Shown here piece after piece: positions 1-9,177 of a stretch of 64,000 bases of DNA. How positions within the stretch are numbered: position 1 is the first letter of the stretch; each line of letters opens with the position of its first letter. Under the pieces are notes generated by a model. That model did no database searches. It was not told where the DNA came from and saw nothing but the letters and a program-made list of their open reading frames with translations. The DNA is from an uncultured Erythrobacter sp. (GTDB taxonomy: Bacteria; Pseudomonadota; Alphaproteobacteria; Sphingomonadales; Sphingomonadaceae): NCBI GenBank assembly GCA_947495555.1, contig CANLZI010000001.1:658861-722860 (forward strand). Reading direction: 5' to 3'. Both the position numbers and the translations under genes were made by a program.

Positions 1-315
1 GGCAACCACCACCCAAAACGGAAAGGTGAAGGGATTAGTGACAAAGGTAACAGCGGCGGAAAGCGGCACATTGGCTCTTGCTGGCAAAGCAAGAAACGCC
101 GCCAAGAATATCTGGCCGAGCGGGACAATAAACGCCGCAAACAGCCCCAAGGCCACACCGCGTGGGACCGAGCGTCGGGTGAACCGCCACAGCTCTGGTG
201 ACAAAAACCTGTGCGCGATTGGCGCAAGATATTTGTTGCGCGCCATTTCCTCACGCTTGGGCATATATTTACGGAGGGTATCCGCCAGCCAGGTTTTTGA
301 TCGAATAGAGCTCAT
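1..315 (-). CDS. DUF2062 domain membrane protein (3' end outside window)
   Basis: The frame runs from ATG at 315 off the left edge, giving 105 visible residues. The N-terminus is basic and contains an RRSVPRGVALGLF segment followed by hydrophobic stretches (VPLGQIFLAAFLALPARANVP and TNPFTFPFWVVVA are separate visible parts), a pattern typical of the DUF2062 family of small inner-membrane proteins. The molecular role of this family is not known. It follows smpB on the same strand, and its ATG overlaps the stop of a small upstream ORF by four bases (ATGA), suggesting one transcript. The family call comes from my recognition of the motif and not from a search. Confidence 0.8.
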   Translation of the reverse strand, partial: MSSIRSKTWLADTLRKYMPKREEMARNKYLAPIAHRFLSPELWRFTRRSVPRGVALGLFAAFIVPLGQIFLAAFLALPARANVPLSAAVTFVTNPFTFPFWVVVA

Positions 316-410
316 AACACGCTCAAAGCCTTGCTCGTCCGCGCGCGCATACGCAAGTATTTGTCGCGAAATATCGGCGGAATGGTTATCATGATCGACA
401 TGAGTAGCAT
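312..410 (-). CDS. Possible 32-residue membrane small protein
   Basis: A short frame lies between smpB and the DUF2062 gene. It begins with a hydrophobic stretch (MLLMSIMITIPPIF), continues with a basic tail (RDKYLRMRARTSK), and ends in TGA overlapping the next ATG (ATGA). The overlap fits translational coupling, and the composition fits one short membrane helix with a cytoplasmic basic end. I see no clear ribosome binding site before the ATG, and the frame stays open upstream into smpB, so an upstream TTG start is possible. I recognise no family. It could also be a chance frame. Confidence 0.3.
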   Translation of the reverse strand: MLLMSIMITIPPIFRDKYLRMRARTSKALSVL

Positions 411-433
411 GCCGAGGGTGACCAACAGCTGAA

Positions 434-916
434 TCAGCGGCTTTCGCGCATCAACCGGGCCTTATCCCGCTTCCAATCACGTTCCTTTATCGACTGGCGT
501 TTGTCATGCGCTTGCTTGCCCTTGGCCAAAGCCAGTTCAACCTTGGCCCTGCCCTGACCATTGAAATAGATCGACAGCGGAACCAGCGTCATACCTTTCC
601 GCTCAACTGCGCCAAACAATTTGTCGATCTCGCGGGTGTGGAGCAGCAATTTTCGCGGGCGGCGCGGCTCATGATTGTTGCGATTACCATGGCTGAATTC
701 AGGAATATTGGCGTTGATCAACCAAACTTGCCCGTCGCGCACTTCGGCATAGCTTTCTGCAATAGTAGCTTGTCCAGCGCGCAAAGCTTTTACTTCGGTT
801 CCATGCAGCGCGATACCAGCCTCGAACTTGTCCTCGATCGCATAGTCATACCGGGCGCGACGGTTTTCCGCCACGCTCTTTTGCTTGTCGAAGGTCTTGG
901 GTTTGGGCCGTGCCAT
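434..916 (-). CDS. smpB: SsrA-binding protein SmpB
   Basis: SmpB binds the tRNA-like part of tmRNA and brings it to stalled ribosomes for trans-translation. The 160-residue protein shows the family core: a [11 protein letters not shown] start, [15 protein letters not shown], the [12 protein letters not shown] segment, RPRKLLLH, and a lysine/arginine-rich C-terminal tail ([15 protein letters not shown]) that enters the decoding centre. I chose the ATG at 916 because MARPKPKTF is the usual N-terminus; an in-frame ATG at 937 would add seven atypical residues. tmRNA itself is not visible in the window. Downstream genes on the same strand may be cotranscribed. Confidence 0.96.
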   Translation of the reverse strand: MARPKPKTFDKQKSVAENRRARYDYAIEDKFEAGIALHGTEVKALRAGQATIAESYAEVRDGQVWLINANIPEFSHGNRNNHEPRRPRKLLLHTREIDKLFGAVERKGMTLVPLSIYFNGQGRAKVELALAKGKQAHDKRQSIKERDWKRDKARLMRESR

Positions 917-978
917 AGTGCCAGCGCCTCTACGCAATCAGAGACAGAATGAAAAGGTGCCAACCATGGGCGACCACA

Positions 979-2286
979 TCATAAATCGGATGGAAGTGTG
1001 GGCTCGCTGAGGATTTCAATCATCCGTGCCCATCGCGCATCCTGATCGGGTCCTGCTGCCTCTACACTGGCACGAACCATATCGAGGCCAAGCCCATAAT
1101 TGATGATGTAGCTGCGATATTTGTCGACAAAACGCAGTGACTGCCGTGCGCGCTCGGGCGATGAGAGCCGGTACTTTTCGTACAAGCGAGCGGCTTCATC
1201 TTCATCAATGTCGCCTGCCAGATAGCTGGCCGATATGGCGTATTGCGCAGGCCGAAGCTGCGCGGTGAGCTTAGAAAGGTTGGCATAGTCGGCCAGACCA
1301 TCTGTTTCGATCCCTGCAATAGGAGCCAACACATTGGTTTCAAATTCCAATTGCTCGTCGCCGGGAAAGGCCAATTCGACCCCGAAATTGGCCGAACCTT
1401 CCGCAACAACCGCAATAGGTGAGAACAACGGAACGATTGAAAACTCGATCCAGCCGCGCTTGTTCACATTCTCCTGCTCATGCAGCGAGTGCAGCACATG
1501 GTGCCCGGGATAACCCTCGTGGCATCCCAGATCGACCGCGCGGCTGAGATTGGTTGGTGAATCGGTGTTCACCTCGATCTTGGAATGGAAACCACCCTGG
1601 TAGTAATTATAACCGCCCCACGGCTTGTCGCTCACCAATTCCAACGAGAAACTTTCGCCCTCGGGCAGATCAATATATTCCGCCGTTCTGCGGCGACATT
1701 CGGCGATGGCCGCGTCCATCACCGGCATCAATTTATCATTGGGGATGATGAAGGCAGCACGATAATCGTCCAGCCTCTGCCACAATGGCCCTTCACCCGG
1801 AACCAAGGCGTCAATCTGGGCGAGAATGGGGTCAAGCGTTTCCAGCTCGACCAGCTCGACATCCACGTCAAACAAACCCTTGGCTTCTGCGACAAAGGGC
1901 AGATTCTCGCCGCCCAGCATTTTGAGGCGTGTGTCGGCTGCAGTAAGTTGAGAGAACAAAAAGCGCGCCCTGCGTTCATCCATGGAATCGCCATCTGCAC
2001 CATCGTCGAGATAGGGCATCAGGCTGTCCTGAACTCCAGCCACCCGAACGCTCAGATCATCCAGCGAAAGCCCAACGGCATCGCTGCGAGCCTGCGTCTG
2101 CAAAGCATCCGGGCCGTAATAGCTATCGATATAGCCATCTTCCTTCTCTCCAATGGTCAGCTGAAGCAGGACATAATCATGGGCAATCGCATTCAAGGCT
2201 TCGCTGTGATCCTCAATCGGAGAACATCCAGCCAAGGCAAGTGCCATCGCGGCAGGCGCCGCGCCAAAAACCAATGATCGCATCAC
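979..2286 (-). CDS. DUF885 family lipoprotein, putative metal-dependent peptidase
   Basis: The 435-residue protein begins with a lipoprotein signal peptide ending in LALAGC, so it is probably anchored to a membrane facing the periplasm. Around residue 255 it has HEGYPGHHVLH, the histidine- and glutamate-containing motif of the DUF885 family, which is thought to bind a metal and act as a peptidase. It is shorter than many DUF885 proteins, which usually run to 550-600 residues. It lies eight bases downstream of dapA on the same strand, consistent with cotranscription. Substrate unknown. Confidence 0.85.
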   Translation of the reverse strand: MMRSLVFGAAPAAMALALAGCSPIEDHSEALNAIAHDYVLLQLTIGEKEDGYIDSYYGPDALQTQARSDAVGLSLDDLSVRVAGVQDSLMPYLDDGADGDSMDERRARFLFSQLTAADTRLKMLGGENLPFVAEAKGLFDVDVELVELETLDPILAQIDALVPGEGPLWQRLDDYRAAFIIPNDKLMPVMDAAIAECRRRTAEYIDLPEGESFSLELVSDKPWGGYNYYQGGFHSKIEVNTDSPTNLSRAVDLGCHEGYPGHHVLHSLHEQENVNKRGWIEFSIVPLFSPIAVVAEGSANFGVELAFPGDEQLEFETNVLAPIAGIETDGLADYANLSKLTAQLRPAQYAISASYLAGDIDEDEAARLYEKYRLSSPERARQSLRFVDKYRSYIINYGLGLDMVRASVEAAGPDQDARWARMIEILSEPTLPSDL

Positions 2287-2294
2287 TTAATTCC

Positions 2295-3176
2295 TTAAAC
2301 CAAACCAGCAAATTCAAGCGCGCTATCCACCGCCTCACGCGATGCCTTGCTCGCAGCCACAATCGGCAGACGCACGTCGGGCTCAACATAATCGAGTACC
2401 CGGCTGAGCGCATATTTCACAGGTGCAGGGCTGGCGTCAGAGAACATGGCATAATGCAAGGGGAACAGTCGATCGTTCAACTCGCGCGCTTTAGCCAGTT
2501 CATTGGCTGCAATCGCCCGCTGAAACTCTGCGCAGAGCGCTGGTGCGACATTGGCTGTGACCGAGATCGCTCCTCTGCCTCCGGCCGCATTATGCGGCAG
2601 CCATAGCTCGTCATTGCCCGACAATTGGCAGAAATCCTTGCTCAGCCCCATCCGGTGATCGGCCACGCGAGACAAGTCTCCGCTGGCATCCTTGATGGCG
2701 ACGATCCGGTCTGGATACTTGCTCGCCAACTCAACAACCGTCTCGTCCTCGATATCGGTGACGGTGCGGCTGGGTACGTTATACAGCACAATCGGTAGAT
2801 CGCTTTTTTCAGCTAGATAGCTGAAATGGGCGATCAATCCGGCCTGACTGGGCCGGTTGTAATAGGGCGCGACGCACAAGCCAGCAGCAGCGCCTGCTTT
2901 CTTGGAGAAATTCATGTGGAGCAGCGCATTCTTTGTGTCATTCGACCCGCAGCCAGCAATGATTGGCACCCGCCCAGCGGCCTGTTCGATACAAACTTCG
3001 ATCACCCGGTGATGTTCAGCATTGGACAAGGTTGATGCCTCGCCTGTGGTACCGCAGGGGACCAGTGCAGAGCTGCCCTGCTCTATCTGCCAATCGACCA
3101 ACCGCCGAAAAGCAGCCTCATCAAACGCTCCGTCGCGAAAAGGAGTCACCAGAGCGGGAATTGAGCCGCTAAACAT
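2295..3176 (-). CDS. dapA: 4-hydroxy-tetrahydrodipicolinate synthase
   Basis: DapA condenses pyruvate with aspartate semialdehyde, the first committed step of lysine and diaminopimelate synthesis in the cytoplasm. The 293-residue length is normal. Visible landmarks are CGTTGE (residues 41-46, with the active-site Thr pair), the YNVPSRT segment with the catalytic Tyr at about 132, and VAIKDASGD with the Schiff-base Lys at about 162. The start at 3176 gives the standard MFSGSIPALVTPF N-terminus. It is divergent from the lytic transglycosylase gene across a 105-base spacer, which pairs two cell-wall-related functions. The spacer holds an AGCCCC/GGGGCT inverted repeat. Confidence 0.96.
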   Translation of the reverse strand: MFSGSIPALVTPFRDGAFDEAAFRRLVDWQIEQGSSALVPCGTTGEASTLSNAEHHRVIEVCIEQAAGRVPIIAGCGSNDTKNALLHMNFSKKAGAAAGLCVAPYYNRPSQAGLIAHFSYLAEKSDLPIVLYNVPSRTVTDIEDETVVELASKYPDRIVAIKDASGDLSRVADHRMGLSKDFCQLSGNDELWLPHNAAGGRGAISVTANVAPALCAEFQRAIAANELAKARELNDRLFPLHYAMFSDASPAPVKYALSRVLDYVEPDVRLPIVAASKASREAVDSALEFAGLV

Positions 3177-3281
3177 TGCAGTTTGACCTTTCTCAGCCCC
3201 ATAAGTTGGTTACAAACGGGGCTATCACCCAAGACGGGTATTTCAGTTCATTCAGCGCCTGATAAGGAGCCGACGCATATT

Positions 3282-5240
3282 ATGTCCAGTATGGTTCGCA
3301 AACATCTGACGTATCGTACACTTTTGGCGCTTCCGCTATTGGTTCTGGCCAACCCTGTTCCGGCTCAAGAAGCGGCCAGTTGGGATCAGGCGCGCGCGCA
3401 ATTGATTGCGCAGCAACCCACCGCCATGTCGCAGGTGATCAACCGGTGGGAAGATCTGATCGGGAATGATCGGCTGAGTTTTGATGCCTATGCCGGATTT
3501 GTTTTGGCCTATCCCGATTTCCCTCAGGAAAGCCGATTGCGCATCCGCGCCGAAAATGCGCTGGATAATGAGGCCCCTTCCTCCGAAGCATTGCTAGGCT
3601 TTTTTGACAAGAACCCGCCCCTGACCAATTCGGGCAGAGCGCGCTATGCCTTGGCTTTGACCGCGTTCAACCGTCCCGAAGCAGCCGAAGTTGCGCGGGA
3701 AGCATGGCGGAAGGGCAGCATGAGCGGCACAGCAGAGGCCTATCTGCAAGGGCTGTATGGTTCGCGCTTTACCGCTGACGATCATTCGGCGCGGATTGAT
3801 GCTTTGCTGTGGCAGGGCGATGAGGATGCCGCTGTTCGCCAGATGATCAATGTCGCGCCAGAATCGCGGGATCTGTATATGGCACGACTGGCATTGGCAC
3901 AGGGTAGCACTCCGCAATCCACCGGCCTGTCTGTCCCGGCGGGCGCTCAAAGCGATCCGGGCTATGTCTATAATCTGGTGCGGCATTACCGCAAAAACCG
4001 CCAATTGCCGCAAGCGATTGCCTTGCTCGCCAATCGACCAAAATTTTCCCGCCTCCCGCATGATGCAGAGGATCTGGTTGGTGAAATGCTGACCATAGCG
4101 CGCGGCGCTGGATCCACTCCGGCTGTCAGGATTGCCGCATCGGTCGATGACCTGTTCCCGGCCAATGCCGACATCAGCCAAGGCGCCTATCGCTTGCGTG
4201 ACGATTACACCTCGCTGATGTGGCTGGGCGGGACCAAAGCGCTGTGGAATTTGAGCGACGGAAAAGCGGCAGCTCCCCTGTTCTATCGATACGGTGCTGC
4301 TGCGCGGACACCGCAGACCCGCTCCAAAGGCTTTTACTGGGCAGGCCTTGCCAGCCAGCGCGCAGGCGATGCCGCAGAAGCCACGCGTTATTGGGAGATG
4401 GCCGCCACCTATCCTGACCGCTTTTACGGAATGCTGGCGCTGGAGAAATTGGGCCGCGACATTCCCGATCTGAGCCAGCAAGCCACAGCCGAGATCACGC
4501 CAGAGCAACGCGCTGCCTTTAACGCGCAGCCACTGACCAAGGCCGTGCGCGAAGTCGCTCGCGGCGTTCCGTGGCGGACTGGTATCCGTTTTTTCCGCGC
4601 CATTGCCGATCAAGCCGAAACTCCGGCTGAACATTTGTTGGTGGCCGAACTCGCTCGTGAGACAGGGCGGCGCGATTTGGCGGTCAATCTGGCAGAAGCA
4701 GCGCAAGCCCACGGCCATGATGGCTTCACCGTGATTGGCCACCCGACCCTGCAAAATCCCCAAGGAACCGATTGGACCATGGTGCATGCGATCACTCGTC
4801 AGGAAAGCCAATTTGCCCAAAATGCGATCAGCCATGCGGGCGCGCGCGGCCTGATGCAGCTGATGCCCGCCACCGCTCGTGAGCAAGCAGGCAAGCTGAG
4901 CATGACCTATATGCGGTCCAATCTGATCGACAGCCCCAGCTATAACATCCGCTTGGGCGATGCCTATTTCGCGCGCATGTTGGCCTATTATGACGGCGCC
5001 TATCCGTTGGCGATCGCCGCCTATAACGCCGGACCTGGCAATGTGAACAAATGGCTGCGTCGCAATGGAGATCCTCGCACTGGCGGCAAGGACTGGATCA
5101 CATGGATGGAGCAAATTCCGATCTATGAGACCAAGAATTACGTCCAACGCGTGATCGAGAACGCAGCCGTTTACGAACAGCTGCACCCGGACAAGAATGT
5201 TTATGGCCGGGCCCGAACGGCCTCGTCCTTCTTGCGTTGA
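3282..5240 (+). CDS. slt: Soluble lytic murein transglycosylase (Slt family)
   Basis: This enzyme cleaves peptidoglycan between N-acetylmuramic acid and N-acetylglucosamine, forming 1,6-anhydro ends in the periplasm. The 652-residue protein has an N-terminal signal peptide (LLALPLLVLANPVPAQ), a long alpha-superhelical middle as in Slt70, and a C-terminal goose-lysozyme-like domain with RQESQF (catalytic Glu508), GLMQLMPATA and AYNAGPGN. I chose the ATG at 3282 because AAGGAG lies 12 bases upstream and it starts the signal peptide; an in-frame ATG at 3183 would add 33 unlikely residues. The following gene starts within 20 bases of its stop. Confidence 0.94.
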   Translation: MSSMVRKHLTYRTLLALPLLVLANPVPAQEAASWDQARAQLIAQQPTAMSQVINRWEDLIGNDRLSFDAYAGFVLAYPDFPQESRLRIRAENALDNEAPSSEALLGFFDKNPPLTNSGRARYALALTAFNRPEAAEVAREAWRKGSMSGTAEAYLQGLYGSRFTADDHSARIDALLWQGDEDAAVRQMINVAPESRDLYMARLALAQGSTPQSTGLSVPAGAQSDPGYVYNLVRHYRKNRQLPQAIALLANRPKFSRLPHDAEDLVGEMLTIARGAGSTPAVRIAASVDDLFPANADISQGAYRLRDDYTSLMWLGGTKALWNLSDGKAAAPLFYRYGAAARTPQTRSKGFYWAGLASQRAGDAAEATRYWEMAATYPDRFYGMLALEKLGRDIPDLSQQATAEITPEQRAAFNAQPLTKAVREVARGVPWRTGIRFFRAIADQAETPAEHLLVAELARETGRRDLAVNLAEAAQAHGHDGFTVIGHPTLQNPQGTDWTMVHAITRQESQFAQNAISHAGARGLMQLMPATAREQAGKLSMTYMRSNLIDSPSYNIRLGDAYFARMLAYYDGAYPLAIAAYNAGPGNVNKWLRRNGDPRTGGKDWITWMEQIPIYETKNYVQRVIENAAVYEQLHPDKNVYGRARTASSFLR

Positions 5241-5256
5241 GGCGTGTCAGGTGAAG

Positions 5257-5805
5257 ATGAGGCACGGGCGATCAGCGATAGGCAGGCTTGTTAGTCTGGC
5301 GTCTACAATATTGCTGATGGCAGGATCAGTGCCCGCTTTGGCTAAGGAAAGCCTGGGGGTATATTCCAATTGGGCTGTGTTTCGCGATGCGTCGGTCCCG
5401 CGCTGCTACACCATCGCCAAAGCAGAAAACCCTCGCCGAGCAAGCGAGCAGCAGCGCGATTATACGCCCTATCTGACTGTTGCGACCTGGCCCAGCCGAG
5501 ACATCCGCAATCAAGTGCATATCCGCCTGTCGCGCAAGCTGGCAGCCTCTCCAAATCTCAGACTGGTGATCGGATCGCGCAGCTTTGCCTTGACCGGCGG
5601 CGGCGGTGACGCATGGGCAGCAGACAAGGCGATGGATGCAGCCATCGTGGCCGCCATGCGGTCTACGGCGACCCTTTCGGTCAGAGCCACCGATGCCAGC
5701 GGCAAGCGTTTTACCGACCGCTATCAACTGAACGATGTTGCCACCGCGATTGATGCAGCGACGCTGGGTTGCTCGCCGCGCAGCCTGCAACAGGCGAATA
5801 ACTAG
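5257..5805 (+). CDS. IalB-like secreted protein
   Basis: The protein of about 182 residues has an N-terminal signal peptide ending in VPALA and a mature start SLGVYSNWAVF. The layout (WAVF near the mature N-terminus, a Cys in RCYTIAKAE, beta-rich middle, GC near the C-terminus) resembles the invasion-associated locus B family of periplasmic proteins whose biochemical role is poorly understood. It directly follows the lytic transglycosylase gene, so an envelope role is plausible. The start is uncertain: ATG 5257 gives a normal signal peptide, but GTG 5251 has a better-spaced TGAGG site. The family call is from pattern only. Confidence 0.6.
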   Translation: MRHGRSAIGRLVSLASTILLMAGSVPALAKESLGVYSNWAVFRDASVPRCYTIAKAENPRRASEQQRDYTPYLTVATWPSRDIRNQVHIRLSRKLAASPNLRLVIGSRSFALTGGGGDAWAADKAMDAAIVAAMRSTATLSVRATDASGKRFTDRYQLNDVATAIDAATLGCSPRSLQQANN

Positions 5806-5878
5806 GCATCTGGCTAAGGTCAGGTCAAACCGCAAGACCTAGCCAAGCGCGGCAACCGACACTATATGCGCGGTCCTC

Positions 5879-7126
5879 ATGGCCAATACTGATCTCATGT
5901 CGATCCCCGGACAGGTGGATCCCGTACCCGTCGCGCGTGACATCACGCCGCGCGCTGATGGTCGTTTGGATCTGATGGGTCTGGCACGCACGCGCATTCG
6001 CGAATTGTTTGCCGAAGCCGGATTGGACGAAAAGCAGGCCAAGCTGCGCTCGAAACAGGTCTATCACTGGATCTATCATCGCGGTGCTGCTGAATTTGCC
6101 GAGATGACCGATATCTCGAAAACCATGCGCCCGTGGCTGACGGAACGCTTTGTTGTGGCCCGTCCCGAAGTGGTCGAGGCACAGCATTCAACCGATGGCA
6201 CTCGCAAATGGTTGCTGCGCACGCCCGATGGCCATGACTTTGAAATGGTTTTCATCCCCGATGCGGACAGGGGCACATTGTGCGTCTCCAGCCAGGTAGG
6301 TTGTACGCTTAATTGTCGCTTCTGCCACACCGGTACAATGCGGCTTGTGCGCAACCTCACCCCCGGTGAAATCGTTGGACAGGTCATGCTGGCCCGTGAT
6401 GCTTTGGGTGAGTGGCCCAAAGGCCGGATGGACGGTTTGGATGCCGGAGAGAATTCAGACCAATACAATGCCGACGGACGCCTGCTGACCAACATCGTGA
6501 TGATGGGCATGGGCGAGCCCTTGTACAATTTTGACAATGTGCGCGATGCGCTCAGCCTGGTGATGGATGGCGAAGGTTTGGCCTTGTCAAAGCGCCGGAT
6601 CACCCTGTCCACCAGCGGCGTGGTGCCCATGATGCAGCGCTGCGGTGAAGAAATAGGCGTCAATCTGGCGGTGTCCCTGCATGCCGTGAATAAGGAAATT
6701 CGTGACGAGATTGTCCCGCTCAATAAGAAATACGGGATTGAAGAATTGTTGCAGGCCTGCGCTGATTACCCCGGCGCCTCCAACGCGCGGCGGATTACGT
6801 TCGAATATGTCATGCTGAAGGGCAAGAATGACAGCGACGAAGATGCGCATGAGTTGGTCCGGCTGCTGAAGAAATTTGATCTCCCCGCGAAGGTCAATCT
6901 GATCCCGTTCAATCCTTGGCCTGGTGCGAATTATGAATGCTCTGACCCGGACCGGATCAGAAGCTTTTCAAACATCATTTTTGAAAGCGGAATCAGCGGA
7001 CCGGTGCGGACTCCGCGTGGCCGCGATATCGATGCGGCTTGCGGTCAGCTGAAAACGGCTGCCGAAAAGAAGAGCCGAGCTGAATTAGACCGAGAGGCTG
7101 CAGCGCAAAGCGACGCATCTGCATGA
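5879..7126 (+). CDS. rlmN: Dual-specificity RNA methyltransferase RlmN
   Basis: RlmN is a radical-SAM enzyme that methylates C2 of A2503 in 23S rRNA and A37 in some tRNAs. The 415-residue protein has the CxxxCxxC iron-sulfur motif at Cys142, Cys146 and Cys149 ([11 protein letters not shown]), the [13 protein letters not shown] segment, and the C-terminal [16 protein letters not shown] with the cysteine that carries the methylene intermediate. The N-terminus varies in this family; another ATG lies at 5897. Its stop overlaps the next ATG by four bases (ATGA), so the MOSC gene is probably translated from the same message. Confidence 0.96.
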   Translation: MANTDLMSIPGQVDPVPVARDITPRADGRLDLMGLARTRIRELFAEAGLDEKQAKLRSKQVYHWIYHRGAAEFAEMTDISKTMRPWLTERFVVARPEVVEAQHSTDGTRKWLLRTPDGHDFEMVFIPDADRGTLCVSSQVGCTLNCRFCHTGTMRLVRNLTPGEIVGQVMLARDALGEWPKGRMDGLDAGENSDQYNADGRLLTNIVMMGMGEPLYNFDNVRDALSLVMDGEGLALSKRRITLSTSGVVPMMQRCGEEIGVNLAVSLHAVNKEIRDEIVPLNKKYGIEELLQACADYPGASNARRITFEYVMLKGKNDSDEDAHELVRLLKKFDLPAKVNLIPFNPWPGANYECSDPDRIRSFSNIIFESGISGPVRTPRGRDIDAACGQLKTAAEKKSRAELDREAAAQSDASA

Positions 7127-7776
7127 CCGAATGGACGGTCGATGCACTATGCGCCGGCAAAGCTGTCCCTTTCAAAGGGACTGAGAAAAGCGCCTTTGCC
7201 AAATTGCCGATAAGCGGACCGATCGCCATTTCATTCGAAGGTCTGGAGGGCGATGAGCAGGCGGATCGTAAGCATCATGGCGGGCCGGATATGGCCTTGC
7301 ATTTGTATCCAGCCGATCACCACGCATTCTGGCACAATCAGATTGGCGCACATGATCTGCTGAAGATCCCGGGTGCATTTGGCACCAATCTGGCCGTTAG
7401 CAATATCGATGAGGATCAGGTGCATATTGGCGACCAGTTCCGGCTGGGATCGGCCCTGATAGAAGTCAGCCAGACGCGCAAACCATGCTGGAAGATCGAA
7501 CATCGCTTTGGTCACAAACATATGGTTGCCGCGATCATCGCATCGGGACGATCGGGCTGGTATTTCCGCGTTTTGGAGGAAGGCAGTGCCGCCGCTGGCG
7601 ATGCAATGGAGCGGGTCGCCTTAGGGCACGAGGAGTGGCCTGTCCGGCGTGTTTTCTCCGCCCTGTTTGGCGCCAAATCGGATGCACGGTTTTCGGCACA
7701 AGACTTCAAGGCCTTGGCTTCGCTGGAAAAATTGAGCGCAGACCATCGCGCTCGCGCCCAAGCCCGGCTTGTTTGA
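7123..7776 (+). CDS. MOSC domain protein
   Basis: The 217-residue protein carries a MOSC (molybdenum cofactor sulfurase C-terminal) domain: an early beta-rich part, [26 protein letters not shown], and the Cys-containing [16 protein letters not shown] near residue 125. This architecture matches YiiM-like proteins, some of which act on N-hydroxylated compounds through a molybdenum cofactor. It overlaps rlmN by four bases, though no functional link is evident. A Mo-cofactor oxidoreductase gene lies 2 kb downstream. Substrate is not predictable from the sequence. Confidence 0.88.
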   Translation: MTEWTVDALCAGKAVPFKGTEKSAFAKLPISGPIAISFEGLEGDEQADRKHHGGPDMALHLYPADHHAFWHNQIGAHDLLKIPGAFGTNLAVSNIDEDQVHIGDQFRLGSALIEVSQTRKPCWKIEHRFGHKHMVAAIIASGRSGWYFRVLEEGSAAAGDAMERVALGHEEWPVRRVFSALFGAKSDARFSAQDFKALASLEKLSADHRARAQARLV

Positions 7777-7892
7777 CGTCAATTCAAACGGTTTACCGCG
7801 TCGAGCGCTCGACCTACCCCTAATTCCGCGTTATTCAGGATCGTTCATCCAGCAGTCCGCATTGGCGTGTCATAGGAACCTGCATATTGAGT

Positions 7893-7906
7893 CCCTGCAT
7901 GCAGGG
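7893..7906. repeat. Perfect 14-base palindrome upstream of glycine-zipper gene
   Basis: CCCTGCATGCAGGG lies 17 bases before the ATG at 7924. It is a perfect dyad and could be a repressor site or a small hairpin overlapping the translation start region. No regulator is identified. Confidence 0.4.
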
Positions 7907-7923
7907 AATTGGGAGATAGATTT

Positions 7924-8301
7924 ATGAAAAAGATCGCAATCGCAATCGCCGCTGGCGCAATGGCTCTGACATCAGCGCCCGTGTTGGCAGACCCCCCTGC
8001 CCATGCTCCGGCACATGGCAAGCGCGCCAAGGATCGTGCATCTGCCTATGATAGCTATGGCCGCTATTACGAACCGCGCCAGATCACCCGCAGCTCGCGG
8101 ATGTGGAAGGGCGACGACGGTAAATATTACTGCAAGCGTGACAATGGCACGACCGGATTGGTCATTGGTGCAGGTGTAGGCGCTTTGGCGGGCCATGAAC
8201 TGGCCGGTCGCGGCGACAAAACACTGGGCGCGATTTTGGGCGGTGCGGCTGGCGCCATTATAGGTCGCGAGATTGATCGGGGCAGTCTGAAATGCCGCTA
8301 A
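7924..8301 (+). CDS. Secreted glycine-zipper 2TM domain protein
   Basis: The 125-residue protein begins with a signal peptide (MKKIAIAIAAGAMALTSAP). The mature part has a basic, tyrosine-rich region, a YYCKRDNGTTG motif, and a glycine-zipper segment (VIGAGVGALAGHELAG and GAILGGAAGAIIG) followed by a C-terminal cysteine. Such proteins resemble the Rickettsia 17 kDa antigen/SlyB class and probably associate with the outer membrane. ATG 7924 is preferred over the in-frame ATG 7909 because it begins the signal peptide and has GGGAG upstream. A strong terminator follows, so it is probably a single-gene transcript. Precise function unknown. Confidence 0.85.
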   Translation: MKKIAIAIAAGAMALTSAPVLADPPAHAPAHGKRAKDRASAYDSYGRYYEPRQITRSSRMWKGDDGKYYCKRDNGTTGLVIGAGVGALAGHELAGRGDKTLGAILGGAAGAIIGREIDRGSLKCR

Positions 8302-8330
8302 TCCGTTAATTGAATTCTGAAGTTAATTGA

Positions 8331-8367
8331 GGCCGCGCATCCTGTTCGCAGGACGTGCGGCCTTTCT
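8331..8367 (+). terminator. Intrinsic terminator after glycine-zipper gene
   Basis: A 14-pair stem with one A/C mismatch and a UUCG loop (8331-8362, GGCCGCGC...GTGCGGCC) is followed by TTTCTTC. It ends the 7924-8301 transcript and separates it from the next operon. Confidence 0.88.
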
Positions 8368-8397
8368 TCATGCGCCAAACTGTGTTGAAGAGACAGA

Positions 8398-9177
8398 ATG
8401 AGCAAACCTACGGTTCTTGTCACAGGCGGTTCAGCGCGCATCGGCGGGATAATTTCCCAGCGTTTTGCCCGGGCTGGCTGGCATGTGTTGATCCACACAA
8501 GAGATCTGAGCGATGATGTCGAGGCTTTTGTGGCCAGCCTGCCCTCTGCTCAAGCAATTGCCTGCGATCTGTCCGACGGCGAAGCCGCTGTCGCCATGGT
8601 CGAGCAACTCGCAAGCACGGTACCCAATTGGCGGGCGCTGATCAATTCAGCCGCCGTGTTCGAGCCCGACGATGTAACCGCATTGGACCCGGCAACGAAT
8701 GAAGAGGCGATGCAAGTCAACGCCGTAACCCCTACCCGCATGGCGCAAGCCTTCCTCGCCCATGCCCAAAGCGATGCCGGAAGGCGGGTAATCCATCTGA
8801 CCGATATGAAGTTGGAAAACCCTAATCCCGACTTCTTCAGCTACACAATGAGCAAGCACGCACTCGCATCCACCATAGCAATGTTGGCTGAGGGTGCTGC
8901 CGGGCCGGAGGACCGGGTTTACGGCTTGGCCCCGGGTGCCATTTTGCCCAGCCATGACCAAACCGAAAGTGAAACGGACGTTTCTCATCGGCTCAATCTG
9001 CTGGGACGCAAGACCGGCGCAGACGAGATTGCCGAGGCAGCGTACTTCCTTGCCCAGGGCACGCTGCGCAACGGCGAAAGCCTGTTTGTCGACAGTGGTC
9101 AGCATCTGCTCGCCCAACCTCGCGACGTTATCTATCTCGCCCGCGAACAAGCCAACACACCAACAGGTGCCAGATGA
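8398..9177 (+). CDS. FolM/pteridine-reductase-like short-chain dehydrogenase
   Basis: The 259-residue Rossmann-fold protein has the cofactor motif TGGSARIGG near residue 10, the NSAAVF segment and the catalytic YTMSK. The R-I-G after the glycine motif, HLTDMKLENP before the active site and VDSGQHLL at the end resemble FolM and pteridine reductases, which reduce dihydromonapterin or dihydrofolate with NADPH, rather than general fatty-acid or sugar dehydrogenases. Its TGA overlaps the next ATG (ATGA), so it is coupled to a cytochrome b gene and a Mo-pterin oxidoreductase gene. A pteridine role is an inference from motifs and neighbours. Confidence 0.72.
   Translation: MSKPTVLVTGGSARIGGIISQRFARAGWHVLIHTRDLSDDVEAFVASLPSAQAIACDLSDGEAAVAMVEQLASTVPNWRALINSAAVFEPDDVTALDPATNEEAMQVNAVTPTRMAQAFLAHAQSDAGRRVIHLTDMKLENPNPDFFSYTMSKHALASTIAMLAEGAAGPEDRVYGLAPGAILPSHDQTESETDVSHRLNLLGRKTGADEIAEAAYFLAQGTLRNGESLFVDSGQHLLAQPRDVIYLAREQANTPTGAR

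Noticed and set aside
3594..5186. Long open frame on the minus strand opposite the lytic transglycosylase gene
   Set aside because: It is antisense to a well-supported gene with clear motifs and shows no domain of its own; such frames are common opposite GC-rich genes.
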